From Taenia hydatigena (taxonomy: Eukaryota > Platyhelminthes > Cestoda > Cyclophyllidea > Taeniidae), in the NCBI GenBank assembly GCA_036345935.2, contig JADWOT020000001.1, positions 34,639,412-34,703,411 of the forward strand: a stretch of DNA of 64,000 nt. The letters are read 5' to 3'. Positions 45,590 through 57,839 of this stretch are shown one piece after another. A program made the translations under genes and the position numbers. The notes below the pieces were generated by a model. It was not told the origin of the DNA. It saw only the letters and a list, made by a program, of their open reading frames with translations, and searched no databases. The stretch's first letter is position 1. Each line of letters opens with the position of its first letter.

Positions 45590-47350
45590 AGATGAGGTAA
45601 AGCTTAGTCTGCAATATATTTCGGTGGTTTTGTTGGTTTTTGTAATTGGATCCGTGAATTCTACTTCCCTCATTTTTGCATAGCTTTTATTCCCTTAGAA
45701 AGTGTAGAGTGCAATCCGCCAGGAAGTACTTTTAATTGATGTGATGCCGGTTTAGTAGGAACTTTATTCTTTGAAGGCTGATGACGACAGTTCCGAAGCC
45801 AAGGACATGTTCTTTGAACGCTTCTTTCTAAAATTGGAAACTACTTGGTTAAGCATGAATAATACAGGTATGGTGACGTGACAAAGCTGCTTCAGAAATG
45901 TCAACGTTATTGAATGATGTGGTGGCTAATCTGGCCATTGAAATCGCGTGTGCCTGCGTCCCTTCTTCCTTGCAGCAGCCCTAATCACAGAGACAGTGGT
46001 GGTTCAGCAACAGTACCTGTCCTTTCCCAAACGTGCTTACTCCTCCTCATCCCAACTCGTCTTCAATGTCTCCAATGATGAAGATTGATGCCCACCCTGT
46101 TACACACCTTTGCAATTATGACAGCGCACTGCTGCTGGCATTGCAGCAGCATCAAACTTCGTGGGAGCCACCTCCGAGCCAATTGGGATTGAGACCGTTT
46201 GCAAGTAGCATCTACAATCGTGGTGGACCTCTTGCCTTTTTGGCACCAAATGGTGGTCCAATCACTACACAAGTGACGTTCACACAACTTGCCTGCTTTG
46301 ACAGATAGGTGTGTGTTGCTCGCTAACAAAGCCGTTTGCCTTGGAGTCTTCAATTTGTCTGGACTATTAACGTTTTTCTGCAATGTAGGAGCTTGCAGCC
46401 TCGGGAACTTTCAGACCTGGCTCAAATTCGCCATTGCAACCACTCAGTGAAATTTAACATCTCAAGTCGATGCGTTCACTTCTTGCATGAGTGATATCTA
46501 CAGAGATGCTTCTTCGACCCAAGTGAGTCCTTGCAACCGTCATGGTCTTAGGGGTCAACCAGGGGCAGGATAGACAGAAAAGAACAAGTAAGCCGGAATC
46601 TTTTAATCTTTTGTCTGTTGAGAGTCCTGTGTGGTGCCCGTTTCAACAAATGGCACCAATCACAGCACTTGAAAGAAAACACTAAATAATGAACCGAAGA
46701 CTCTCTGGTTGGTTTTTGCTCAGGTGGTGACAAGAAGGGATCGCAAAGCGTGTGGTCAGTTTGGCGTTTGTCTCTCCTTCTTGACCTTCACACTCTTGAA
46801 ACGAGTAGATTGGGATAAAATAGACCACAAAATCTCCTATTATTCATTCGTTCGCTTCCAGAACGCTCGTGATTCAATCTCAAATCCTTGTCTTCTCGTC
46901 GAAGATACATGAGGCAGCTACATCGCCGCAAGGTTCATGCTTTGGTGATACGGTGATGATGCAGTTGCAAAGCGAATCAGTCTGCGCAGCCTTCTTCTGC
47001 ACGTACTAAGTCTCTGCGTTTTATAACTGCTGTCTCAATACAGTGAAACTGGATCCATTTTGACAGCATAGGTATTACTGACGATTCAAATTAACTTTGA
47101 TGCTGTTTCTCCTTTCCTTTTTTTGATTCTTGGTTGCTCATGCTCCTTACCTTCTAACCCCTTTCACTCTGGCATGGTGGCGTGTTCAAATAAAGTTTTG
47201 GCTACACAAAGTGCTAGTTTTATTACCCTTTTTGGGAAGTAGCGGATAAAGACGAATGGGATAAGTGATGGCGCTTCGGGTGCGTAGGTGAGTAAGTGTA
47301 AAGGAAGCGATAGTTGTCTGTTGGAGGTGGTCGGGATCGATGGAACGAGG
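45590..47350 (+). repeat. Segmental duplicate of 5590-7210
   Basis: Collinear with the 5.6-7.2 kb copy. This copy has extra sequence around 46090-46400 not obvious in the partner, so it contains an insertion or the partner a deletion. No frame is preserved between copies. Confidence 0.65.
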
Positions 47351-47849
47351 AGGGGAATGAGAGAGTGAGTGGGCCCGAACATAGCCTCCCGATTACTTTA
47401 TAGCATCGACCGCATCAGCATCTCTGGATCTGTTGGCTGTGATTGGCGTGTAGCCGCAGAGGGAATCAGCACAACACGAGCAATTCACAGTCCCCCTTCA
47501 TTGCAGACCTAAGTGGTTTCGGTTTACGCCTACGACTTCTTTATTGCAATGCACCCGACTCAGTTAAACGCCGAGCACTACAGCGTGGATGGAAGCTGTT
47601 ACACTGATACCTCCCATGTCAACACCACACCCGCGATTGATGCACTGTCACAATGGTGACAGTGACACTTAAAATTGACTAGTAACGGAGAATGTCGCCT
47701 ACCTCTATTCAAGCCACTCGTCGCAAGAAAGCGAGGGCTAAGTAGGAGGGAATGAACGCCAAATTTGTTGCAGCATGTCAGGAAATTGACCACTGAAAGC
47801 TTCTACTAAACAACAGGACTCAAAGTGTAATGAAAGCATCAACTTTGCT

Positions 47850-48300
47850 TTTCCTCACTAAACACAGCCTCTTTGCCGGGTTGAAGTTTGCCGACAGCAC
47901 GAAGAGTAGAAAGGTCCAAAGGAAATCCACATTCCTCACGTCTATCCACCGCAGAATTTCGAGCTAACAGAAGGACCACATTTAATTTTTGTGGCAGCAT
48001 GCAGAGAATGTTGAGAAAGGTTGCCAAGCAGGAGGAACAAAGCGCCATCGTCATTTCGCCGAAGGGATCGGTGACCAAAGGAATAACATCTCGCACTGTC
48101 TCCTGAGTCGCCCAAATCGAGAGGCAGGTCTATTCAAATAAATGACTACTGCAATACCTTTGTCAGCAGTCAGTACCTTCTGCTCAAATTCGCTCTGGGC
48201 GAGAATTGGCTGCCACAAAACTTGAGCATGGCCATTCAGCTAGTCCAAAATTCTAAGGTGGGTAGAGAATACCGAGCTGCCGGTGGACCACAACCTGACG
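47850..48300. repeat. Local inverted pair of a dispersed repeat
   Basis: 47890-48005 and the reverse complement of 48160-48270 resemble each other and 2950-3200. The shared core is a ccaccgcagaatt-like block followed by ttttgtggcagc. The two half-copies face each other across about 150 bp, giving a small imperfect palindrome. Confidence 0.55.
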
Positions 48301-48399
48301 ATGAGGCTATGCCTAGTAAGCAAACACAAAATTCATATTTTTATATTTTGCCTTGAGTTTTTTGGGATGGAAACAGCTTTAGTGGTCGATTTACTTTCC

Positions 48400-48660
48400 T
48401 CGTTCATCAAAGTGATGCCGCTTCTCTCCTCTACTCCACTCAATATCCTCCATTGCCTTGTAATTAAGTGTAATTCGACATCCGCTTATATGTCTCAAGA
48501 ATCACAGCTATGAGTCATGAGCCGTGTTTATTTTTTATTCTTTTGAGCCAGATTTGTTTCAATCGCATCTGCGAAGTGAATCCAGTGACCAACAGTCACG
48601 CCGGTCAAGGGCGGCGTGCATTAGGTCTCCAGAGGAAAATGTATACCTGGTTCCGCCTGG
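48400..48660 (+). repeat. Dispersed repeat, family R2 partial copy
   Basis: Matches the left end of the R2 unit: ctctactccactc, gtctcaagaatcacagc, atgagtcatgagccg, tcaatcgcatctgc, ccagtgaccaacagtca. It ends at about 48660, whereas the copies at 9.7 and 62 kb continue for another kilobase. Confidence 0.65.
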
Positions 48661-48669
48661 TATCTGCAG

Positions 48670-49940
48670 TTTAACAGTTGCCATTTCCGTTGAGAAGTGG
48701 CGGATGCGTTACGGAGCATGAGAGTCTGCTCGTGCTACTCATTTGCTCTGAGGCACAAAGAAAGCCGTCTTTCTAAGTTCGTGCACATTTCCCTACTGGG
48801 CTAACCTCGCACGACCCGTTAGCATCCAGAATTCCAACGCTACGATGGGGTCTGTTCCGCTTTGATTGGCATAGGGTGTTGTGAAGTAAAACATCAGCAG
48901 AAATGAGGAGGCTTAGAAACTGAAGAAGGTGGTCACTGAGCCCTTGATTACACTATTAGCACGAATCGCAATTGCACACTCCCCCTCTTGTGCGTAGTAG
49001 AGTAGAGGCTTCTGATGGGTGCGAAACAATGCTGCTACTGCAATGCATAGCACTTATGAGCGGAGTGTCTTCAGCTGCTAAATTGTACAGGGCTTCTCGT
49101 GAAACATTTAGGCTGTCCAAAATGAGTCGACAGGAAGGCATACGTCAAGTGTTATCGACGTCTGACTAAAACGTGTCAAGTCTTCTTGCATTAACTGGCT
49201 CAATGTTGAATTTGCTCACTTGCTGCCTGCTTAACAACTCGTCGGCTGGCTAACCTGCACACTAGACCGAGCATTCACGCAGCCAACGAATGCAAAATGT
49301 AGTACGATAGAAAGCAGTTGCACAGCACAGCCAGTGGGAGGCCTAAGAGACTGTAACATGTCATCTCCTTCATGGCATTGTTATAATTCGTAGATTCTAA
49401 GAATGTCGTCATTGCCTGCCGGTAGTCCAAAATGCTGTTTTCTCGTGTAATCACTCTCGCCAATCCATTTGACACTGCATGCCAAGATTTTTTTTCCCAC
49501 AAATGAGCTCTGCTGCCAAACTTTAACCGCAAATACGTGGCGAGGCCGGAGATGGCCACCAAGTGCCTTAATTGCATCCTGTTATTGCTGCCACGGTGAC
49601 GAAAAAACCTCTTTGCGCAGTGCTGAAGATTCATGACGTCGGTGCAGCACAGAGCACAAAGGTGAGCAGAGAACAGAAAGGGCCAACAGTTGGCACTCCT
49701 GGTTTGCGTTAATGATTCTCTAGCCGCCTTTTGCTTCAGCAAGTTCTCAAGTAGGCAAGTTGCGTGAACATTACTTCTTGCGTGACTGAGCTACCATCAT
49801 GCTTGCGGTCTCTATCCACATTAAATGAGGCACAGCTTCCAGACAGTGGGATGCTACTCCTACTCGTGTGCAATTTCCAGATGGAAGGCCATCAGTAGTG
49901 TACAAGCATTTCTGCAAAGGTGAGCAATAGGCATATGGTT
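48670..49940. other. No supported gene
   Basis: The longest frame here is on the minus strand at 49275-49742 (155 codons). A frame this long is about what chance gives in 64 kb of six-frame translation; it shows one hydrophobic segment at the C-terminus but no known motif. Confidence 0.4.
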
Positions 49941-49949
49941 CACTTGCCC

Positions 49950-50720
49950 TTGCACAGCCTTCATTTCCCCGAAATGAAGAGCTTGAATACAGGTAGGCGA
50001 CATTCTCCATCACCATCAGCATGACTAACGAGGTGATGAGGCTTAAGCATGTTAAGAGAAAGCTTGTTGCTGGTACTGTATGCCGCTGTCTCCGTGATTG
50101 GTGCTGCTGCCGTCCTACTGATATGAATGGCCAGATCGATTGCTGCATCATCCACTGATGAGGATGGCTGGTCAGTCTATTCAGCACATCAACACACTTG
50201 CACTATGCATGCCTGACCATTTAGTCCTCATTGTTGGGAGAGAAGAGTATAGCAAATACCATCCTCTATGTGGAATCGTAGTGATCTTTCTTTGAGAAAG
50301 AAATCGGCTCTCTGAACCAGCTTTGCACTCATCACTCTACTCCACTCATTGTCACAAGTGAAGTATGCTCGCTGCTCGCTATCACTCTGCCCGTTTTGAA
50401 GGAATGAAGGCTGAGTCTGCCACACATTTTAATCGGTTTGTTGGTTTCCGTTAGAGCCTTAGTTTCCTCAAAATGAGTAGAGTGAGGACAGACAGGAAGC
50501 ACTTTCCATCGATGTTATGATGCTAGTTTGGTGAGGTCTTTACTTCATTGAAGGCAGAAGATGACAGTCTATTAGGTAGAGGCGTGTTCGACAAGCGCTT
50601 CTCGCCTAACATGGAGGACCGCTTATTCAAGTACATAAATAATTGATGTGCCGATATGATGAGGCGATGTGATGCGATTAGCAAGTCCTCTTCTTCCTCC
50701 TGGGTGAGCCGACTGTGCGT
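49950..50720 (+). repeat. Dispersed repeats R1 fragment followed by R5 copy
   Basis: 49950-50420 is a diverged R1 relative (gaatacaggtaggcgacatt, taacgaggtgatgaggct, atcatccactgatgagga). 50410-50720 matches 5750-6060 and 45600-45900 (aatcggtttgttggtt, atgatgctagtttggt, gaaggcagaagatgaca). Confidence 0.6.
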
Positions 50721-50729
50721 GCTTTGGTT

Positions 50730-51530
50730 GAGCGAGTATTGACACTACTCCATGGTCAGCCAAGCACGGCTCTCGTCAAGGCAGCTGCTTAGCTCAGCAA
50801 TGCAGTGGGTGCGTTAGACTCCCAACAATCTACTAGCCAGTTAGCCATCTAGATCGCATTCAAAATCTGTTGTTGAATGCCTGACTAGGCGATCAGCAAA
50901 TTATCCATTGAACCAGCAGCTCTATTCGTGATGTGAAAATGGCTTCATTAGGAGGCAGATCCAGTGTGCTCCATAGCCTCCTTTTCTCACATTTAGACAA
51001 GCCTTTTACAGTAAGAATATAGCGTTTTGGAGTGAACTTATCGATGCTGGATTGTAAGATTGACTGCCAGCAATCAAAGGATGTTGTTCTCGTCAATACT
51101 ACCATAAGCCCGAATGATGACTACTGCAGGAAACCCCATCACGTGGAGAGCGCAAACTGCGCATCCATTTACTGGTTTCAAGCAGCAAGCGCAACATTAG
51201 ATGTAAGTGAGCCATCCAAGTTGCTTTTAGGTGGAAAATGCAACGAAAAGATGGCAACGCTGAATGACTTCAACCTCGTCCAACTCTTTCTTAACATTCA
51301 TGCAGGTTTGATGCCTGGTTAAGTAAGGGAAGTAACGCTAAGTGGAGTATGCGATTGTCTCCGACATTCAAAGCATTCATGCAATCGGATTGAAGCCGAA
51401 AGAGAGGTTGTGCCCCATAGGAATTCCAACAGTGCTATCCCCTACACTTCAAATTGCTCCGGTCCACAACCTACTTAATGGCCAGATCGCTAGTTATCAA
51501 GCATCCCGAATCATCCAGTGAGTGCAGGCA
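50730..51530. other. No supported gene
   Basis: A plus-strand frame at 51032-51322 encodes a protein-like segment, but it has no homologous copy, motif or convincing splice sites, so I leave it uncalled. Confidence 0.35.
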
Positions 51531-51539
51531 GCGAGCGCT

Positions 51540-51800
51540 CTATATAGGTGCTGCAATGAATGGAGCAGAGTGATGAGGGTTATGCTGGATTAGTGAGTAC
51601 CCAACTTCCTCGAGGGCAGATGACAACGGTTCCGTAGCGAGATGCGTCTTCGCCAAAGCCTCTCGCCTAGTCTTGGTGGACCGTAAGTGTACTGATATGA
51701 CGAAGTAGGTGGAGAACCGTCTCAATTGATGATAGACGCAGTGGTTAATCTTCATCATCTTTCTCCACTCATGATGTTGCCAATGAAAGTGGATGACACC
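51540..51800 (+). repeat. Dispersed repeat, family R5 copy
   Basis: Shares gagggcagatgacaacggtt, the cgtagcgagatgcg/cgcc block and the gatgaagtaggtggagaacc block with the 39.96-kb and 50.5-kb copies. Confidence 0.6.
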
Positions 51801-51809
51801 TACGTGCAT

Positions 51810-53050
51810 TAATCTACTCCTTTTAAGGAAATGACGTCAAGGTGGGTGGATAGGTTTGTAGGAGTCATTCCCTATCGTTGGTAACACGATGATTGTGATA
51901 GCGTGGTGAGGATGGCGAAGATCCTAATAGTGAGACGAATCCTTGCAGCTGGTTTGTTTAGATTTGGTGGATGTGTATGCCTGAGGGGACCGAAAAAGCA
52001 GTCCGCAATTGGGATGAGTGAAGGCAATCGAGCGTGGGTTAGAACTCAACCGGAGATTTTGAAACGTTTTTTGTTTGCATAGGCGTTTTGTAACGAAAAC
52101 CTGTATTCGACCAAATTCAGTGATGTTGAATGACTTGCCACCTGACTCATTCAACCGACAAAGCATCTATCCGGCCAATTGAAATCCCTGATGGGGCGAA
52201 CCCCTTGACACGGTAAGGTATCAGCAACTATGCTACCATGTCTTTAATTTCTGGGATGAGTAAAATGACAAACAGTCCGAATGGTTGGTCATGTTTAAGA
52301 TGATACGAAAATTTGATGCGACTGTGGCTCCCAGCTAATCGACTACTTTGCGGTCTGGTTAATGAAAAGCTCAACACCCACCTTGGTTGGCTGCTTAATA
52401 GGTACCTTCGACCCTCCACAATCTGCTACCAAATGAGTCAACTAGAGTTGAACTTCAATAGCTATTGTTCAAGCTGTAGAGCGACTGAATAGCCCATCAA
52501 TTAATTAACAGCTTTGATCGGGCATTATCCTTTGGCTAAGTAAAGTACCAACATGCCGCCAGAAGGCTATAGAAGCGACTTGACAACTGCTAAAGTAGAG
52601 AGAAGTAGAACTTGGTGCCAAATGGCCCAAAAGAAAGTTTTGGCATTTCGGCAGGTGAGATGGAAGTGGATCCAATTATCTCTCATACGACAAGGGAACA
52701 ATCAATGTGGAGCCCAACGTAAAAGCAGATTCTTGCCCTCAGTTAATGCATGTGGTGATTTGATCTTGTTGTCAGTCAAACCTGCAACAAGCTCAACGTG
52801 TTCCTCTTGTCAGCTCGTCTTGGAGGGTTCAGGTGATTCACATGAAGCCTCGAACAAGTCAGCTGACCTCTTTCAGGAGTCCAAAAGCTGGCAATTTGGG
52901 TGAGCAATAAGTTGTTGCATAGGTTTTGTGACAAGGCAGCCATGCAGTACGAAAAAAAAGAGGCACATCGTGATAACCCGCTGAAGCCCCTTTTTTAATA
53001 AAATAGATCTTATTTGGATGAGAAGGTCTCAGGCAATTATAGTACTACCT
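51810..53050. other. No gene recognised
   Basis: A plus-strand frame at 52553-52903 (116 codons, ATG start) is the longest here. It has no recognised motif and could be chance. Nothing else is supported. Confidence 0.35.
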
Positions 53051-53059
53051 TGTTTTCTT

Positions 53060-53265
53060 TGCATCGAGTAGAATGCGAAAAAGCACTGAGCAAGCAGTAA
53101 GTACCCTATTGGTAATGCGATGAACTAATCAGAGTGATGAAGGTTGTGCTGGCTCAGAGAGTACCCTTCTCCCTCGAAGGCAGATGAGGATGGGTTGTAA
53201 CCAGAAGCGTGTTCCCCGAACGCTTTTCGCTCAACATTTACAAATGATTAGTCAAGCGCATTCGT
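53060..53265 (+). repeat. Dispersed repeat, family R5 copy (partial)
   Basis: Contains gatgaaggttgtgctggctc, tcgaaggcagatgaggatgg and a gcgtgttccccgaacgctt block, matching the other R5 copies. Confidence 0.55.
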
Positions 53266-53269
53266 GGTC

Positions 53270-54960
53270 AGTGTGCCAGGAGGTAAGCGACGGCATTGGT
53301 TTGTTAGCTTTTTACTGCTAATTATTCCATGAGGCTGCAAGTGATACAGCCTTATGAAGGCATTAAATCGGAAAGTTGAAAGCCCCCTTCCTCTTGGCAC
53401 TCCTCGCTTATTGACGTTGATCTGGCCAAATTTACCTCCAGGCGTCTTGATTGGAGCGCCAATGAGATTTGTGAAGCGTAATAAGATTCACACCCACTTA
53501 AAATTATACCTGCTTAACCACTAGAGACTAATTTGGCAGCTCTGCTGCCTTGTCTTTGTTCTGACTAATCATTTGAATAGGCAGTTGGGGTCAGTCATCC
53601 ACTCACCCTTCCACACAAATGTACTGCCTTCTTTCCCTCCTCCTCCTCCTGCTTAAGTCACATAACAAGTGTTGCATAGCAGCTCTAGCTCTATATTTTG
53701 CTCAAGCGGCTATGCTATAGCAGTCGGTTTACAATCCTTTGCCCGCTTGCCTGTAAGCGTGCACGTGTGGGTAGTGGAATTGGCAAAAGTGAGACGTTGA
53801 AACGCTTTAACTCAAGTCTGGAGGCTTGGAAATGTTTGCCATGGCTGATCGCGGTCACCACTTGGGCCACATAAACCAGTGAAGCGGTGCATGACGTGGT
53901 AATTAGCCAAAGAGTGGAACAGCGTCACGCGTCTTCTAGGTGGCATGTTTCCTTTCTCGGGCAGCTACCAGTGGTATAGACGTTGGCGCTACTGCCATTT
54001 TGATTACTTAAAATGAGAACCCATCAATCTCGGCACATTTTTTCAGCAAGCAGTTGTGAACGTAAAATGCCTGCGCGTAAACACTCCTCTCATCTCACTA
54101 TACTTCCTGCCTGCTTACCCTTCCTCCTTCTCATCCTTCGCCAATTTATTGCTGCCTCCTCTTCATGACTCCTTCTACTCTGCTCTTAATTCTTCCGGAA
54201 AGAGGCACAAAGGACTTCGATGGATCTTCTGCTGATTCTGTGGCTGAGAATCGATGCTTAAAACAGTCCTTTCTCCTCACATTTTCTCTTTTCCTTAACC
54301 TAGAGGTTAATTTAAAAGAAGATTGGTGTCACACCGAAGGCTTTCTTAACCTTTTTTTAAGCAAAATCAGACAAAGATAATATTAAATCGTCAGCAAGTA
54401 GGGAAAGACCCATGTTGGTAGTACCCGATTAACTTGTGGCTACAGTCACACCCGACAGCCAGTTCGTCGGAGACGCGGCCATTCCATTAGGTGGCTGGTT
54501 TGCTAGCCTACGAGGAACGTCATATCAACTGACTGCAAGTACAGGCAACAATGACGGAAACGATGCCCTTACACGGAGAATGGCAATATTAGTCACTTGT
54601 AGACCACATTTTCGGTCCATAAAGGGTGACATTGAGACAGCTAGAACAATTATAATGTCTTTGGAGTGATTTTGGATGGCAAACATTAGTTGACACGTCG
54701 AATGTGTCGCGCTTGTTGTCAGAGGCATTTCACAGACTAGGTCTCCGGCCGATCGTCGATCTACAGAGAGAGGGATGTAGTGACAAGAGGATAATGTGAT
54801 CAACTGCTGCATTCAAGGCATTCATGGAATTGAATAGTAGCAGAAACAAAAAAGATGCTTCTCAGAATTTCCTGCACTGCTTATCCCTACTAAAAATAAA
54901 TTTTTTCGATTTTCAAACTACTTATCGGTTGTACCACTGACTAACAAGCACTACATTTAT
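53270..54960. other. No gene recognised
   Basis: Short frames on both strands with no motif, splice support or partner copy that I could confirm. Confidence 0.35.
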
Positions 54961-54969
54961 TCCCTTAGA

Positions 54970-55140
54970 ATCGATAGAGTGAGAAGAGGTAGCGAGCACT
55001 CTCCATTAATGATGCCATGAACGAGGCAGAGTAATGCGCGCCATGGTGGATTAAAGAGTAAACTTCTCCCTAGAGGGTAGATGATGGCGATTCCGCAACG
55101 AGAAGCTTATTCGCCGAATGCTACGTACTCCTAAACACCG
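54970..55140 (+). repeat. Dispersed repeat, family R5 copy (partial)
   Basis: Shows tagagtgagaagaggtagcg, agcactctccattaatgatg, the agggtagatgatggcgattc block and a ttcgccgaatgc block seen in the other copies. Confidence 0.55.
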
Positions 55141-55206
55141 ACTCAACTCTCTAGCTTCAGCTTCCCTAAGTGCTAAGACAGCCACATTACAATTCTTATG
55201 TTTCAG

Positions 55207-55386
55207 GGACATAGTAGCGTAGTCGGACAGGGAATTGACTTGTGCAACATTCCACTCATGTGGGCGTCCAATCCCTGGGCTATCGCAAATTGGCCTCCGT
55301 GCTTCCCTGCACCGAATGGAAGACCTTTCAACAGCTCTTTTACGCATCAGCAGCAGCACAAGCATTGCAGCATGACAAGGCGCTGA
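55207..55386 (+). CDS. Candidate exon, unknown protein
   Basis: Follows a good acceptor (attcttatgtttcag) and is open for 59 codons to a TGA at 55384-55386. It contains GIDLCNIPLMWASNPWAIAN, then WPPCFPAPNGRPFNSSF and a Gln/His run. The Trp/Pro-rich composition is unlike the surrounding repeats. A second frame (55242-55562) overlaps and is longer but less protein-like. No family recognised and no joining exon identified. Confidence 0.22.
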   Translation, partial: GHSSVVGQGIDLCNIPLMWASNPWAIANWPPCFPAPNGRPFNSSFTHQQQHKHCSMTRR

Positions 55387-55559
55387 CAATATACATTAAA
55401 ATAGCAAAGCTGCGGTGTCAATTCACGCGATTCCGTTTCGCACATCTAATGTGCGTGTTTCCGGTGTTCTTGGCAAGACGAACTCATTGGCTGGGAAGGT
55501 TCAGATTTCCCCCAGGCAGAACCCCATTAGCACCAGCCAGTGTCTTGACTATTGCGCAA

Positions 55560-56235
55560 TGACATCCAGGCAGTGCGGATGCCTAAGCCTAGAAGAAGAG
55601 GAGGTAAACCTTTAAATCATTGCCACGAAGTGTGGCTAGCTAATTCTTTTTGCCATCCTGTACAAGTCGACTGTACTCGCTTTAGCATTGCAGGCGCTGA
55701 CACTCCCCTATGGTTAGCAATGCATGCGTTGAAGCATTGTAATCCATTTATTAAGCGAATCAGAAAACTGAGAAATAAAATCTCGCACTGCACCTGTGTT
55801 GAAAGGGTCGGAGGGCGGGCCTATTTAAATCAATAGTAGGTACATAACATCTGGCAGTAGTCGGTTCCTCCCAGCACTAACCTTGTATTTTTTGTTACAG
55901 TGGAGCTAAGTACTCACATCAGCGCCGATATTCAGGCACACCTCACCCTCATCCAAAGGCGTCTTCGTCTTCTATGCTTCCACCTTGCCTTTCCTATGAG
56001 CAGCACCCACGTTCGTGTTTTGTCGCTTCTTGTGAATTCAGTAGGCAGAGAATTGTCTTCATTTGTTCCTTGTAGTGGACGTGTTGAGCAGAGAAGGGAG
56101 CATAGGTTATTGAATCCAAAGTACAACGAGGAATACAATCGAGCAGGATGGTTGAAATGACCAAAAGATGAGATGCTTCGTTGGAGTAGTTAAGGACAGA
56201 GAGTGCGGTAGCTGAACAGCTGCTATGGCTGGACA
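55560..56235. other. No gene recognised
   Basis: Near 55800-55860 a block resembles 48110-48170 and 3115-3140 (ggcctatttaaat-like and a ggcagtagt word). Otherwise there are only short frames. Confidence 0.35.
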
Positions 56236-56239
56236 CACA

Positions 56240-57830
56240 AATCGATGGACGATAGAGAATGAAAAGAAATGAGAGAATGATGCACAAGTAGCTTGTGGAT
56301 GGATGGATTGATGGCCGGCTGAAAGAAGGTCCAGGTAAATGCAAAGATAGGCCGACTATAGAATGCATACTTCGTAAATGATTGGAATGTTTGGCGAGTA
56401 CATGAATGCAGCCGAGATGGATGAGTGCAGATGCTCAACCTCGCTCTGGATCGGATCTGGTCCCCACAAAAACTGAATGTGGCCAATTAGCTAGGCCTAA
56501 GTTCTCCTGTGGATGAGAGTGCACAACATGGGTGTCGGTTGGACATGGTGAAGAGTTTGTTTAGCTGGTAGCAGCTATCAGTGGTCGATTCTCTCACATG
56601 CTGCAATAGGTCTAGCATTCATTTCTTCCTACCTAGCCACTGCTTTCTCAGAGCGAGTAGCTTGGATACAGGTAGGCGGCATTCTTTATTGCTACTTGAA
56701 TGAGTAACGAGGTAGCTTGATGATGATGAAGGGCGTAAGGGAAGGCTTGGTGCTGTCACTACTTTGCCATTGTCTTTTTGGCAGATGCTGCTGCGAGGAG
56801 GCAGAGATGCATGCGCACGCGCAGCTCTGCTAAGTGGAACGACCAGATCAACCGCCACTACATCGGCTACTAATGGATGCAAGCCACAGACCGCTTCGTC
56901 ACGTCAACGTATTCGCTGTATATGTGCTGGACTAAGCAGTTCTCAATGTTAGACGAGAAGCGTTAGACGAACACGCTTCTCCATATGGAACTGTTATCAT
57001 CTTCCTTCGAGGAAGAAAAGGACTCGCACCGCCTGCTCTTACTCTACCGTTTTGAGGCGAAGAAAGTCGAGTATGTCACACATTTTAATGCAACTGTTAG
57101 ATGATAGAAGTTAACAAAGGACCGCAATCTAGCTAATCCATTTGCGAGTGGCGTAAGCCTTACTGCCCTTGTAAGTCAGCATCTCCAAGATTAATGCAAT
57201 CAGAGCAGAGAAGAAGCGAAAAGCCAGGCAGCAATGGTGAGATGATGCAATCGAACGTAGGAGGTGTTGGTTTGATGGCAGAATCATGGGGAGGAGGGAG
57301 AGGAGAGCCATTAGAGTCTGCAGTTGTGCACTTATAGAGTGGAAGTGTATTGCTGAATTTAGGGGTTTTAACGTAATCGGTAGCTCAGTGGCCTCATCTC
57401 TCAGTTTCGAAGCCTCCTCACACCTCCAGATAGGAGGAATAGAAGACCAAATGAATAGATAGAATTGTGATAGTTGAATATAGGATGCCAACAGGTCATG
57501 CAAAGTTGGCCCAGCAGGGCAATGCCAACAACATTATAAATGCTTTTAACTTAGTGCATTTCAGCGACAACTCTCTAGCCACAGGTACCATGGACAATGA
57601 GGATAGGGTTTCCCTTTAGGGTCCCTCTGCAGTTTTGACAGTCCCCGTTTATTTTAACTAAATAGCTGTTGGTGTAACACTTGTCATAAAGGTTGGCTTA
57701 AAATGGAAAAATATAACTACAAATGCTTAGTTTTATTTAAAGTAAGACATGGACTGCATTACTGGCCTGCTAGAGTGTCCAAGTAGAGTTAGCAGAATAA
57801 CTAATGAGCTTAAAATAAATGCAGTTCCTA
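56240..57830 (+). repeat. Long dispersed repeat, family R1 copy 2
   Basis: The right part (56625-57830) is collinear with 3545-4790. The left part (56240-57200) is collinear with 59330-60250, so the R1 unit extends further left here than at 3.5 kb. Left-end landmarks are ctgaaagaaggtccaggtaa, gtgcagatgctcaacctcgc and aattagctaggcctaa. Confidence 0.75.
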
Positions 57831-57839
57831 AATGCGCTG

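Noticed and set aside
49275..49742. 155-codon minus-strand frame with a hydrophobic C-terminus
   Set aside because: A frame of this length is expected about once or a few times by chance in six-frame translation of 64 kb at this composition; no motif, partner copy or splice support.
49771..50187. 138-codon minus-strand frame
   Set aside because: Half of it is antisense to an R1 repeat fragment that has stops in the other copies.
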